The notes beneath the pieces were generated by a model, which saw only the letters and a program-made list of their open reading frames with translations, had not been told where the DNA came from and made no database searches. Positions 16,601 to 23,148 of a stretch of 39,705 bases of DNA are shown here, in pieces. Made by a program: the position numbers and the translations under genes. Every line of letters begins with the position of its first letter. Position 1 is the stretch's first letter. This DNA is from Sanguibacter suaedae (GTDB taxonomy: Bacteria; Actinomycetota; Actinomycetes; Actinomycetales; Cellulomonadaceae). Location: the NCBI RefSeq assembly GCF_016342785.1, contig NZ_JAEINH010000016.1, positions 1-39,705 of the forward strand, given 5' to 3'.

Positions 16601-16647
16601 AGGTCGCCATCGAGGAGGCGCTGGCCGCGGAGGAGGAGCTCGGCTAG
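13615..16647 (+). CDS. UPF0182 family membrane protein
   Basis: The 1010-residue protein has about seven hydrophobic membrane segments within its first ~330 residues. A large extracytoplasmic domain follows (core motifs VDRYEIEGE, YTHGYGVVAAYGN, WIVDGYTTSNEYPYS, YPEDIFKVQR). The C-terminal tail of ~130 residues contains a Thr/Pro/Asp/Glu-rich stretch (DEVPTDEAPTDEPT) and an Ala/Glu-rich helix. UPF0182 proteins are common in actinobacteria and cyanobacteria and have no established function; M. tuberculosis Rv3193c is the apparent counterpart. GTG at 13615 is chosen because the motif SFAAQPRRP begins family similarity and GAGGA lies upstream. A strong hairpin terminates the gene. The acidic tail resembles the linkers of the secreted hydrolases further downstream. 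Confidence 0.92.
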   Translation: MSFAAQPRRPAPAGGGPRRRPSPLAITIAAVVALAVVVFLLAQLWTEVLWYRQLGFSEVIWTEWGTRAALFAGAFVLMAGLVYLNLRLAHRNRPIYAPSTPEQATLDQYREAIEPLRRLVMVAAPALLGVFAGVAASSQWTTVLLWLNSVPFGTTDPEYGIDLSFYMFSLPALRFVVSFVMAVVVISGIAALATHYLYGGLQVGGSAQGVRTTHAARIQLAVLAAALMVLIGVNYWLDRYSILKTDGERFAGASFADVNAVIPAKAILAGVAVLVAALFVVTAIRGNWRLPAIGVGLMVVAAIVVGGVYPAVVQRFQVTPNAQQLEAEFIQRNIDATRTAFGLDDTEVQAYNAKTTAEAGALREDAQTTASIRLLDPTIVSPSFRQLQQNRGYYNFSDTLSVDRYEIEGESRDTLIAVRELNLAGLGDDQRNWVNDHTVYTHGYGVVAAYGNQIGPDGRPAFYEGGIPSVGNLSDLSEDGYEPRIYFSPNSPSYSVVGAPDGTDPWELDYPTDEAEGGQVNTTFPTESVEIGPSVGNLANKLLYALKFQSEEILFSDRVTDASQIVYDRDPRERVEKVAPYLTLDGRVYPAVVDGRVKWIVDGYTTSNEYPYSASESLEDATADSLTATSASIQALQPQEVNYIRNSVKATVDAYDGSVTLYAWDTEDPVLKAWQGVFPNSIEPLSEISADLMSHIRYPEDIFKVQRTLLTQYHVDTASEFFSGQDFWRNPEDPTAEGDNKPLQPPYYLTLQMPGQEQPAFSLSSSFITGGTGDRNVLTGYLAVNAEAGDEAGQPAEDYGKLRLLELPRGSTVPGPGQVQNNFNSDNDIAQNLNLLRQGNSTVLNGNLLTVPVGGGLLYVQPVYVQSSSGTQFPLLRKVLVAFGDEVGFADTLDEALDQVFAGDSGATAGDADAPDEGEVPVDEVPTDEAPTDEPTDAPTEDPTTEPTDTPDAPAGDPRARLDSALTDAGQALQDSQDALADGDFAGYGEAQDRLQVAIEEALAAEEELG

Positions 16648-16690
16648 ACGCAGCAGGCACGGCGGCCGCCGGACGGGTCGTCGACCAGCA

Positions 16691-16727
16691 CGACCGTGGC
16701 GCTCCTCGACGAGGGGCGCCACGGTCG
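16691..16727 (+). terminator. Hairpin terminator after the UPF0182 gene
   Basis: A 12-bp perfect stem (CGACCGTGGCGC with its complement) encloses a further CCTCG/CGAGG pairing. It lies 43 bp after the UPF0182 stop codon and upstream of the aldose epimerase gene. Only a short GGGTTTG follows, so T-richness is weak. Confidence 0.75.
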
Positions 16728-16740
16728 CGTGCGGACGGGT

Positions 16741-16776
16741 TTGCCCTGCGGGTCCGGGACCCGCGAGCATAGGCGC
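16741..16776 (+). promoter_or_regulatory. Candidate leaderless promoter of the aldose 1-epimerase gene
   Basis: TTGCCC (16741-16746), an 18-bp spacer and GAGCAT (16765-16770) are followed by six bases and then the ATG at 16777. There is no Shine-Dalgarno sequence. The bases TTTGCCCTGCGG recur in the promoter of the tRNA-fMet gene 1.1 kb downstream. Confidence 0.45.
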
Positions 16777-17787
16777 ATGACAACGTTGAACACCCCTGCG
16801 GCCGACGCCGTGAGCTCCGTCGCGGACGGCACCTTCGGCGAGCTGCCGACCAAGATCCTCCAGCACGCGAGCGGCGCGCGCGCCGAGATCCTCGTGCGGG
16901 GGGCGACGGTCCTCTCCTGGCAGGCGCCGTGGCACGGTCGCACCGAGCACCTCATCGACGGTTACGACGACGACGTCGACTTCGCCACCCAGCGCGGTGG
17001 CCGCAGCGCGGTGCTCTTCCCGTTCGCCAACCGTCTGCGTGACAACCGCTACACGTTCGACGGGACCACGCACGAGGTCGGCCTGCAGTTCCCGGTCGAC
17101 AAGGAGGTCATCCACGGCTCCGCGCGCATGGCCGACTGGACGGTCGTCGAGGAGAGCGCGTCCGCCGAGCGGGTGTCCGTGACCTTCGCCTTCTCGATCC
17201 GTCCCGACGACGTGCCCGGGTACCCGTTCGCCCTCGACGCCACGCTGCGGTTCGAGCTCACGGCGACGTCGCTCGACCTCCTCCTGACCTACCGCAACGT
17301 CGGCGAGACGGACGCGCCGGTCGCTGCGGGATGGCACCCGTACTTCCAGGTCCCGGGTCACACGAGCATCGACACGCTGTCGCTGCGCGTCCCGGCCCGT
17401 GCCGCGATCGTCACCGACGAGACGCTCGTGCCGCTCCCGGGCGATGCGGCGTACGCCCCGATGGACGACGACCTCGTGCACGAGACGCTCGACGGCGTCG
17501 TCTACGACCACGCCTGGGACCGCCTCGAGCTGGACGAGGACGGCCGTGCACGGACCCTGCTCACCGACCCGACCACGGGGGAGGGGGTCGCGGTGTGGCA
17601 GGAACGGGGGACGCTCCTCGTCTTCACGGGTGACGTCCTGTCCCGCCCGCGTCGCTCGGCAGCCATCGAGCCGCTCGAGACCATGACGGACGCGTTCAAC
17701 CGCTCGGAGAGGGAAGCCGACGTGCGGGTGCGCGTGGGTGAGGAGAAGACCTTCGCCTTCGGTGCCGAGGTCGTCCTCAACGGTTGA
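16777..17787 (+). CDS. Aldose 1-epimerase family protein (GalM-like)
   Basis: The 336-residue protein is a galactose-mutarotase-superfamily beta-sandwich that interconverts alpha and beta anomers of free sugars. It has the substrate-binding Arg in FPFANRLRDNRY, the histidine of VIHGSARMADW, the catalytic His region GWHPYFQVP and the acidic catalytic region AIEPLETMTDAFN near the C-terminus. The ATG at 16777 is chosen over an upstream ATG at 16696, which would lie inside the preceding terminator hairpin. The exact sugar is unknown; a glucose-6-phosphate 1-epimerase role is possible. Confidence 0.88.
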   Translation: MTTLNTPAADAVSSVADGTFGELPTKILQHASGARAEILVRGATVLSWQAPWHGRTEHLIDGYDDDVDFATQRGGRSAVLFPFANRLRDNRYTFDGTTHEVGLQFPVDKEVIHGSARMADWTVVEESASAERVSVTFAFSIRPDDVPGYPFALDATLRFELTATSLDLLLTYRNVGETDAPVAAGWHPYFQVPGHTSIDTLSLRVPARAAIVTDETLVPLPGDAAYAPMDDDLVHETLDGVVYDHAWDRLELDEDGRARTLLTDPTTGEGVAVWQERGTLLVFTGDVLSRPRRSAAIEPLETMTDAFNRSEREADVRVRVGEEKTFAFGAEVVLNG

Positions 17788-17809
17788 GACGGACCGTACG
17801 CCGCTCGGT

Positions 17810-17838
17810 TTTGCCCTGCGGTCCATCTCGCGTAAGGT
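17810..17838 (+). promoter_or_regulatory. Promoter of the first tRNA-fMet gene
   Basis: TTTGCC/TTGCCC (from 17810/17811) and TAAGGT (17833-17838) are 16-17 bp apart. The -10 box ends 12 bases before the mature tRNA 5' end. Confidence 0.55.
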
Positions 17839-17845
17839 GGTGTTC

Positions 17846-17925
17846 ACCGACGCGGGGTGGAGCAGCTCGGTAGCTCGCTGGGCTCATAACCCAGAGGTCG
17901 CAGGTTCAAATCCTGTCCCCGCTAC
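17846..17925 (+). repeat. 80-bp direct repeat, copy 1 (tRNA-fMet)
   Basis: Bases 17846-17925 are identical to 28238-28317. The repeat spans five bases upstream of the tRNA through the tRNA body. The two copies flank narKGHJI and the diguanylate cyclase, with 10,392 bp between repeat starts. Confidence 0.95.
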
Positions 17926-17927
17926 CA
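17851..17927 (+). tRNA. Initiator tRNA-fMet (CAU), copy 1, CCA encoded
   Basis: A complete cloverleaf can be drawn. The acceptor stem starts CGCGGGG with an unpaired first base (C1 opposite U72), and the anticodon stem has the three G-C pairs GGG/CCC around CTCATAA. The T-arm is GCAGGTTCAAATCCTGT. The mispaired first acceptor position and the three consecutive G-C pairs are marks of the initiator tRNA. The 3' CCA is encoded. A second, otherwise identical copy lies at 28243-28316. Confidence 0.96.
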
Positions 17928-17940
17928 GTGAACAGCAGTT

Positions 17941-17978
17941 GAAAGGCCTGTCAGATGTTCTCATCTGACAGGCCTTTC
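17941..17978 (+). terminator. Strong hairpin terminator after tRNA-fMet copy 1
   Basis: A perfect 17-bp inverted repeat (GAAAGGCCTGTCAGATG and its complement) with a TTCT loop begins 13 bp after the tRNA CCA. The A-rich upstream and T-rich downstream edges of the stem make it a near-ideal intrinsic terminator that may work in both directions. Confidence 0.85.
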
Positions 17979-18019
17979 GTGTGTCGTGATGGGATGCTCC
18001 CGCTCCCGCCGAGGTCTCG

Positions 18020-18063
18020 TTGCTGGCCCACGGGCGGACTGCTACGGTCGTGAGCGAGATCAC
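18020..18063 (+). promoter_or_regulatory. nar operon promoter with CRP/FNR-type palindrome
   Basis: TTGCTG (18020-18025), a 17-bp spacer and extended -10 TGCTACGGT (TACGGT at 18043-18048) form a good promoter upstream of narK. The palindrome GTGA-N6-TCAC at 18050-18063 overlaps the predicted transcription start. This is the core of CRP/FNR-family sites; in Corynebacterium glutamicum the CRP-like GlxR is known to act on narKGHJI. Position over the start suggests repression from this promoter. Confidence 0.5.
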
Positions 18064-18121
18064 TCCCGGGGCTCGACGTCGTGCCTCGTAAGGGTGCCGC
18101 CGACGCCCGGGGGGGCATGAC

Positions 18122-19324
18122 GTGACGAAGGCCGAGCTCGACGAATTCGGGACCTCACCACAGGCGACGCGCATGCTCGTCCTCGCGACCGTGGGCTTCT
18201 TCGTGAACTTCTGGGCCTGGGCGCTCGTCAGCCCGCTCGGTGCGTCCTACGGACGCAGGCTCGAGCTCAGCGGATTCGAGCAGGCCGTCCTCGTGGCGGT
18301 CCCCGTGGTCGTCGGGTCCCTCGGTCGCATCCCCGTGGGGGCGCTCACCGACCGCGTCGGGGCGCGCGTCATGTTCCCTGCGGTGAGCGCGCTCACCGTG
18401 CTCCCCGTCCTGTTCGTCGGACTGGTCGCGGAGAGCTACGTGGCGATGCTCGTCGGCGGGTTCTTCCTCGGTCTCGGCGGGACGGCCTTCGCGGTCGGTG
18501 TCCCCCTGGTGAACTCCTGGTACCCGGCTGCGCGTCGCGGGACCGCGCTTGGCCTCTTCGGCATCGGCATGGGCGGGACGGCGGTCTCCGCGTTCACCAC
18601 GGTCCGGTTGTCCGACGGCCTGGGGAGGCCGGCGCCCTTCCTCATCGTCGCGGGAGTCCTCGTCGTCTACGCCGTCGTGGCAGGGCTGCTCCTGCGTGAC
18701 CGGCCGGGACGGGTGGCTCCCTCGGGCTCCTTCCTCGCGCGGACGTGGGCGACGGCGAGGCTCCCTGCGACCGTGCAGCTCTCCTTCCTCTACGCCGTGG
18801 GATTCGGCGGGTTCGTCGCGTTCAGCGTGTACCTGCCGACGTACCTCATCAACGCCTTCGACCTCGAGGCGAACGACGCGGCGATGCGCACCGCGGGCTT
18901 CGTCGTCCTCGCGGTGGCCATGCGGCCGGTCGGGGGCTGGCTCTCGGACCGTGTCGGCGCGGTGCGCGTCCTCGTCACGTGCTTCGTGGGGGCTGCGGTC
19001 CTCGCGGGGGTCGCGGCCGTCGAGCTCCCGCTCGTCCCTGTCGGGACCGTCGCGTTCCTCGGTCTCGCGGCTCTCCTGGGCGGGTCCTCCGGCGCGACCT
19101 TCGCGCTCGTCGCGAGCCTCGCCCCTCCGGACAAGGTCGGCGCGGTGACGGGCCTGGTCGGCGCCGCGGGCGGGCTCGGCGGCTTCGTCCCACCCCTCGT
19201 CATGGGTGCCGTCTACGACCTCACGGGCGACTACAGCCTCGGCCTGGCGCTCCTCGCGCTCGTCTGCGTCCTGGCCGCCCTCTTCACCCACGGCCCCGTC
19301 CGGAGGTCCGCCCGCCCCGCATGA
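18122..19324 (+). CDS. narK: Nitrate/nitrite transporter NarK (MFS, NNP family)
   Basis: The 400-residue protein has about twelve membrane segments and the two nitrate signatures of the NNP family. One is in the GGFFLGLGGTAFAVGVPLVN region (about 118-137); the other is near the C-terminus (GAAGGLGGFVPPLVMG). It imports nitrate or exchanges nitrate for nitrite for the respiratory reductase encoded next. GTG at 18122 is the start; the ATG at 18117 is followed by a stop within two codons. The gene is first of the narKGHJI run and its stop overlaps an ATG (ATGA at 19321) in the narG frame. It lies 195 bp after tRNA-fMet copy 1. Confidence 0.93.
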   Translation: MTKAELDEFGTSPQATRMLVLATVGFFVNFWAWALVSPLGASYGRRLELSGFEQAVLVAVPVVVGSLGRIPVGALTDRVGARVMFPAVSALTVLPVLFVGLVAESYVAMLVGGFFLGLGGTAFAVGVPLVNSWYPAARRGTALGLFGIGMGGTAVSAFTTVRLSDGLGRPAPFLIVAGVLVVYAVVAGLLLRDRPGRVAPSGSFLARTWATARLPATVQLSFLYAVGFGGFVAFSVYLPTYLINAFDLEANDAAMRTAGFVVLAVAMRPVGGWLSDRVGAVRVLVTCFVGAAVLAGVAAVELPLVPVGTVAFLGLAALLGGSSGATFALVASLAPPDKVGAVTGLVGAAGGLGGFVPPLVMGAVYDLTGDYSLGLALLALVCVLAALFTHGPVRRSARPA

Positions 19325-19368
19325 CCGCCCACCGCCCCACCGCACGACCCCCGAGAGGACCCAGCACC

Positions 19369-22300
19369 GTGACCCTTCAGGACGACTCCCCGCGGCCCGA
19401 CCAGCGTCAGGGGGCCAGGATGGACGGCGACGTCACCGAGGCGCTGCTGAGGACCCGTCGGTACCTGCGGAAGAAGGAGGTGTCGGAGGACCTGCGCACC
19501 CTCCACCAGATCGGCGGGCGTGACGCGGACAGCTTCTACCGGGACCGGTGGAGCCACGACAAGGTGGTGCGGTCCACGCACGGCGTGAACTGCACAGGGT
19601 CGTGCTCGTGGAAGGTGTACGTCAAGGACGGCATCATCACGTGGGAGACGCAGCAGACGGACTACCCGTCGGTGGGCCCCGACAGCCCCGAGTACGAGCC
19701 GCGTGGCTGTCCGCGCGGTGCGGCGTTCAGCTGGTACACGTACTCGCCCACGCGGGTGCGCTACCCGTACGCGCGCGGGGTCCTGCTGGACATGTACCGG
19801 GAGGCACGGACTCGGCTGGGCGACCCGGTGGAGGCGTGGGCGAGCATCGTCGACGACCCGGAGCGTTCGCGGGAGTACAAGCGGGCCCGCGGCAAGGGTG
19901 GGCTCGTGCGCACGTCGTGGGAGGAGGCCACGGAGATGGTCGCCGCAGCCCAGGTGCACACCATCCGCCGGTACGGGCCGGACCGTGTGGCCGGCTTCTC
20001 ACCCATCCCGGCGATGTCGATGGTGTCGCACGGCGCGGGCGCGCGGTACCACGCGCTCATCGGGGCGCCCATGCTCTCCTTCTACGACTGGTACGCGGAC
20101 CTGCCCGTGGCGTCGCCGCAGGTGTTCGGCGACCAGACGGACGTCCCGGAGTCGGGCGACTGGTGGGACGCGGGATACCTCATCATGTGGGGTTCGAACG
20201 TCCCCGTGACCCGGACCCCGGACGCGCACTGGATGGCCGAGGCCCGGTACCGGGGCCAGAAGGTCGTGGCGGTGTCGCCCGACTACGCCGACAACGTGAA
20301 GTTCGCCGACGAGTGGCTCGCCGTGCAGCCCGGCACCGACGGCGCGCTGGCCATGGCGATGGGGCACGTGACGCTCAAGGAGTTCTTCGTGGACCGTGAG
20401 GTCCCGTACTTCCGCGACTACGTGCAGCGCTTCACGGACCTGCCGTTCCTCGTGCGTCTCGAGGAGCACGACGGCGGGTACGTCCCGGGGAAGTTCCTCA
20501 CGGCGGAGGACCTGCCCGGTGCGGAGAGCCGCAGCGAGAACGCGGCGTTCCGGACCGTGCTGCTCGATGCGCGGACGGGTCTGCCGGTCGTGCCGGGCGG
20601 GACGCTCGGCGACCGGTTCGGTCCGGCGGGGGAGGGGCGCTGGAACCTCGACCTCGGGGACGTCGACCCGCAGCTCAGCGCGGGCGGGCCGGACCTGGCG
20701 GACGTGCGCACCGCCGAGACGGTGCGGGTGGACCTCCCGCGCTTCGACACCCTCGACGGGGCGGGGGCTGTCGCCCACCGCGGCGTGCCGGTCCGACGGG
20801 TGGGCGAGCACGTCGTCACCACGGTCCTCGACCTCCTGCTCGCGCAGTACGGGGTGGGGCGTGACGGGCTGCCGGGGGAGTGGCCCACGGGCTACGACGA
20901 CGAGTCCCAGCCGTGCACCCCGGCGTGGCAGGAGCAGTTCACGGGTGTCCCGGCCGCGAAGGCGGAGCGCATCGGCCGGGAGTTCGCGGCGAATGCCGAG
21001 GAGTCCCGGGGGCGGTCCATGATCCTCATGGGTGCGGGCACCAACCACTGGTTCCACTCGGACACCATCTACCGGGCGTTCCTCACCCTGACCACGCTCA
21101 CCGGCTGCCAGGGTGTCAACGGTGGCGGGTGGGCCCACTACGTGGGTCAGGAGAAGGTGCGCCCGGTCACCGGGCAGCAGATGTACGCGACGGCCAACGA
21201 CTGGCACCGGCCGCCGCGCACCATGATCCAGACGGCCTACTGGTACCTGCACACGAACCAGTTCCGCTACGACCCGTTCAGCGCGGACACCCTGTCCGCC
21301 GCGACCCCCGGGACGGGGAACCTCGCGGGGAAGTCCACGGCGGACGTCATCGCGCAGTCGGCCCGCATGGGGTGGATGCCGTCGTACCCGACGTTCGACC
21401 GCAACCCTCTGCAGATCGCCGCCGACGCGGAGGCGGCCGGGGAGACGGTCGACAAGTACGTGCCGCGCGAGCTCAAGGCGGGGACCCTGCGCTTCGCGGC
21501 GGAGGACCCCGACTCGCCGGAGAACTTCCCGCGGGTGCTCACCGTGTGGCGGGCGAACCTCCTCGGCTCGTCGGGCAAGGGCAACGAGTACTTCCTCCAC
21601 CACCTCCTCGGGACGGACTCGAACCTCCGGGCGCAGGAGGCGCCTCCAGGGTCACGGCCGCGCGACGTCGTGTGGCACGACGAGGCGCCGTCCGGGAAGC
21701 TCGACATGCTCCTGTCGCTCGACTTCCGCATGACGAGCACCACGGTCTTCTCCGACGTCGTCCTGCCGGCGGCCACCTGGTACGAGAAGCACGACCTCAA
21801 CACGACGGACATGCACCCCTTCGTGAACTCGTTCAGCCCGGCGATCGCTCCCCCGTGGCAGACCCGCACGGACTTCGACATCTTCCAGACGATCGCCCGG
21901 TCGTTCAGCCGGCTCGCGGCGACCCACCTCGGGACGCGCACCGACGTCGTCGCAGCCCCCCTGCTCCACGACACCCCGGACGCGATGGCGACCCCGCACG
22001 GGCGGGTCCGGGACTGGAAGGCCGGGGAGTGCGAGCCGGTGCCCGGGAAGACGATGCCCAGGCTCGTCGTCGTCGAGCGCGACTACACGGCCGTGGCCGC
22101 GAAGCTCGCCACCCTCGGGCCGCTCGCCGACTCCCTCGGGCTCACGACGAAGGGCGTGACCTTCGACGTCGGCAAGGAGATCGACTACCTCGCGCGGAAG
22201 AACGGTGTGGCGCGGGTGGGGCCGGGCGAACCGGGCGCCGTCGCGGACGGGCGGCCGCTGCTGAGCCGGGACGTGCACGTCTGCGAGGCGATCCTCGCAC

Positions 22301-23148
22301 TGTCCGGCACCACCAACGGGCGTCTCGCGGTGCAGGGCTTCCACACCCTCGAGAAGCGCACCGGGACGACGATGGCCGACCTCGCAGCCGAGCACGAGGG
22401 CAAGCAGGTGACGTTCAGCGACACCCAGGCCGCACCCACGACCGTCATCACGTCGCCGGAGTGGTCGGGGACCGAGCACGGCGGACGGAGATACTCGCCG
22501 TTCACCGTGAACGTCGAGCGCCTCAAGCCCTGGCACACGCTCACGGGCCGGCAGCACTTCTACCTCGACCACGACTGGATGACGGAGATCGGTGAGGGGC
22601 TGCCCGTGTTCAGGCCGCCGCTGAACATGCAGGCGCTCTTCGGCGAGACGGTCGTCGGGGACACCGCCGAGGTCGAGGGGACCGGGCAGCTCGGTGTCAC
22701 CGTCAGGTACCTCACGCCCCACAACAAGTGGTCCATCCACTCCGAGTACCAGGACAACCTGTTCATGCTGTCGCTGTCCCGCGGTGGCCCCACCGTGTGG
22801 ATGAGCGACCTCGACGCCGCGAAGGTCGGGATCAAGGACAACGACTGGATCGAGGCCGTCAACCGCAACGGGGTGGTCGTCGCACGCGCGATCGTCTCGC
22901 ACCGCATGCCCGAGGGGACCGTGTACATGTACCACGCGCAGGACCGGCTGATCGACGTGCCGAGGACCGAGACGTCGGGCAGGCGGGGCGGTATCCACAA
23001 CTCCCTCACGCGCCTGCTCGTCAAACCCAGCCACCTCATCGGCGGGTACGCGCAGCTCGCCTACGCGTTCAACTACCTCGGCCCCACGGGCAACCAGCGC
23101 GACGAGGTCACCGTGGTCCGTCGCCGTTCCCAGGAGGTGCAGTACTGA
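19369..23148 (+). CDS. narG: Respiratory nitrate reductase alpha subunit NarG
   Basis: The ~1259-residue protein is the molybdenum bis-MGD catalytic subunit that reduces nitrate to nitrite on the cytoplasmic face. With the GTG at 19369 as residue 1, His71, Cys75, Cys79 and Cys114 (HGVNCTGSCSW and RGCPRG) bind the FS0 [4Fe-4S] cluster. Asp240 in SFYDWYADLP is the expected Mo ligand. There is no Tat signal, as is normal for NarG. GTG at 19369 is preferred because AGAGGA lies ten bases upstream; an ATG at 19321 that overlaps the narK stop would add 16 residues. The stop overlaps the narH start by one base. Confidence 0.97.
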   Translation: MTLQDDSPRPDQRQGARMDGDVTEALLRTRRYLRKKEVSEDLRTLHQIGGRDADSFYRDRWSHDKVVRSTHGVNCTGSCSWKVYVKDGIITWETQQTDYPSVGPDSPEYEPRGCPRGAAFSWYTYSPTRVRYPYARGVLLDMYREARTRLGDPVEAWASIVDDPERSREYKRARGKGGLVRTSWEEATEMVAAAQVHTIRRYGPDRVAGFSPIPAMSMVSHGAGARYHALIGAPMLSFYDWYADLPVASPQVFGDQTDVPESGDWWDAGYLIMWGSNVPVTRTPDAHWMAEARYRGQKVVAVSPDYADNVKFADEWLAVQPGTDGALAMAMGHVTLKEFFVDREVPYFRDYVQRFTDLPFLVRLEEHDGGYVPGKFLTAEDLPGAESRSENAAFRTVLLDARTGLPVVPGGTLGDRFGPAGEGRWNLDLGDVDPQLSAGGPDLADVRTAETVRVDLPRFDTLDGAGAVAHRGVPVRRVGEHVVTTVLDLLLAQYGVGRDGLPGEWPTGYDDESQPCTPAWQEQFTGVPAAKAERIGREFAANAEESRGRSMILMGAGTNHWFHSDTIYRAFLTLTTLTGCQGVNGGGWAHYVGQEKVRPVTGQQMYATANDWHRPPRTMIQTAYWYLHTNQFRYDPFSADTLSAATPGTGNLAGKSTADVIAQSARMGWMPSYPTFDRNPLQIAADAEAAGETVDKYVPRELKAGTLRFAAEDPDSPENFPRVLTVWRANLLGSSGKGNEYFLHHLLGTDSNLRAQEAPPGSRPRDVVWHDEAPSGKLDMLLSLDFRMTSTTVFSDVVLPAATWYEKHDLNTTDMHPFVNSFSPAIAPPWQTRTDFDIFQTIARSFSRLAATHLGTRTDVVAAPLLHDTPDAMATPHGRVRDWKAGECEPVPGKTMPRLVVVERDYTAVAAKLATLGPLADSLGLTTKGVTFDVGKEIDYLARKNGVARVGPGEPGAVADGRPLLSRDVHVCEAILALSGTTNGRLAVQGFHTLEKRTGTTMADLAAEHEGKQVTFSDTQAAPTTVITSPEWSGTEHGGRRYSPFTVNVERLKPWHTLTGRQHFYLDHDWMTEIGEGLPVFRPPLNMQALFGETVVGDTAEVEGTGQLGVTVRYLTPHNKWSIHSEYQDNLFMLSLSRGGPTVWMSDLDAAKVGIKDNDWIEAVNRNGVVVARAIVSHRMPEGTVYMYHAQDRLIDVPRTETSGRRGGIHNSLTRLLVKPSHLIGGYAQLAYAFNYLGPTGNQRDEVTVVRRRSQEVQY

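Noticed and set aside
16696-16776. Longer aldose epimerase starting at ATG 16696
   Set aside because: The added residues would be encoded by the terminator hairpin of the UPF0182 gene and have no family similarity.
13462-17847. A 1461-codon open frame on the minus strand covering the UPF0182 and epimerase region
   Set aside because: It is antisense to two clear genes, rich in Arg, Val, Gly and Asp as expected from GC-rich codon complements, and shows no domain or ribosome site.
18745-19320. Upstream extension of the narG frame inside narK
   Set aside because: The extension overlaps the whole second half of narK out of frame and is Arg/Pro/Gly-rich without NarG similarity; similarity starts after about 19400.
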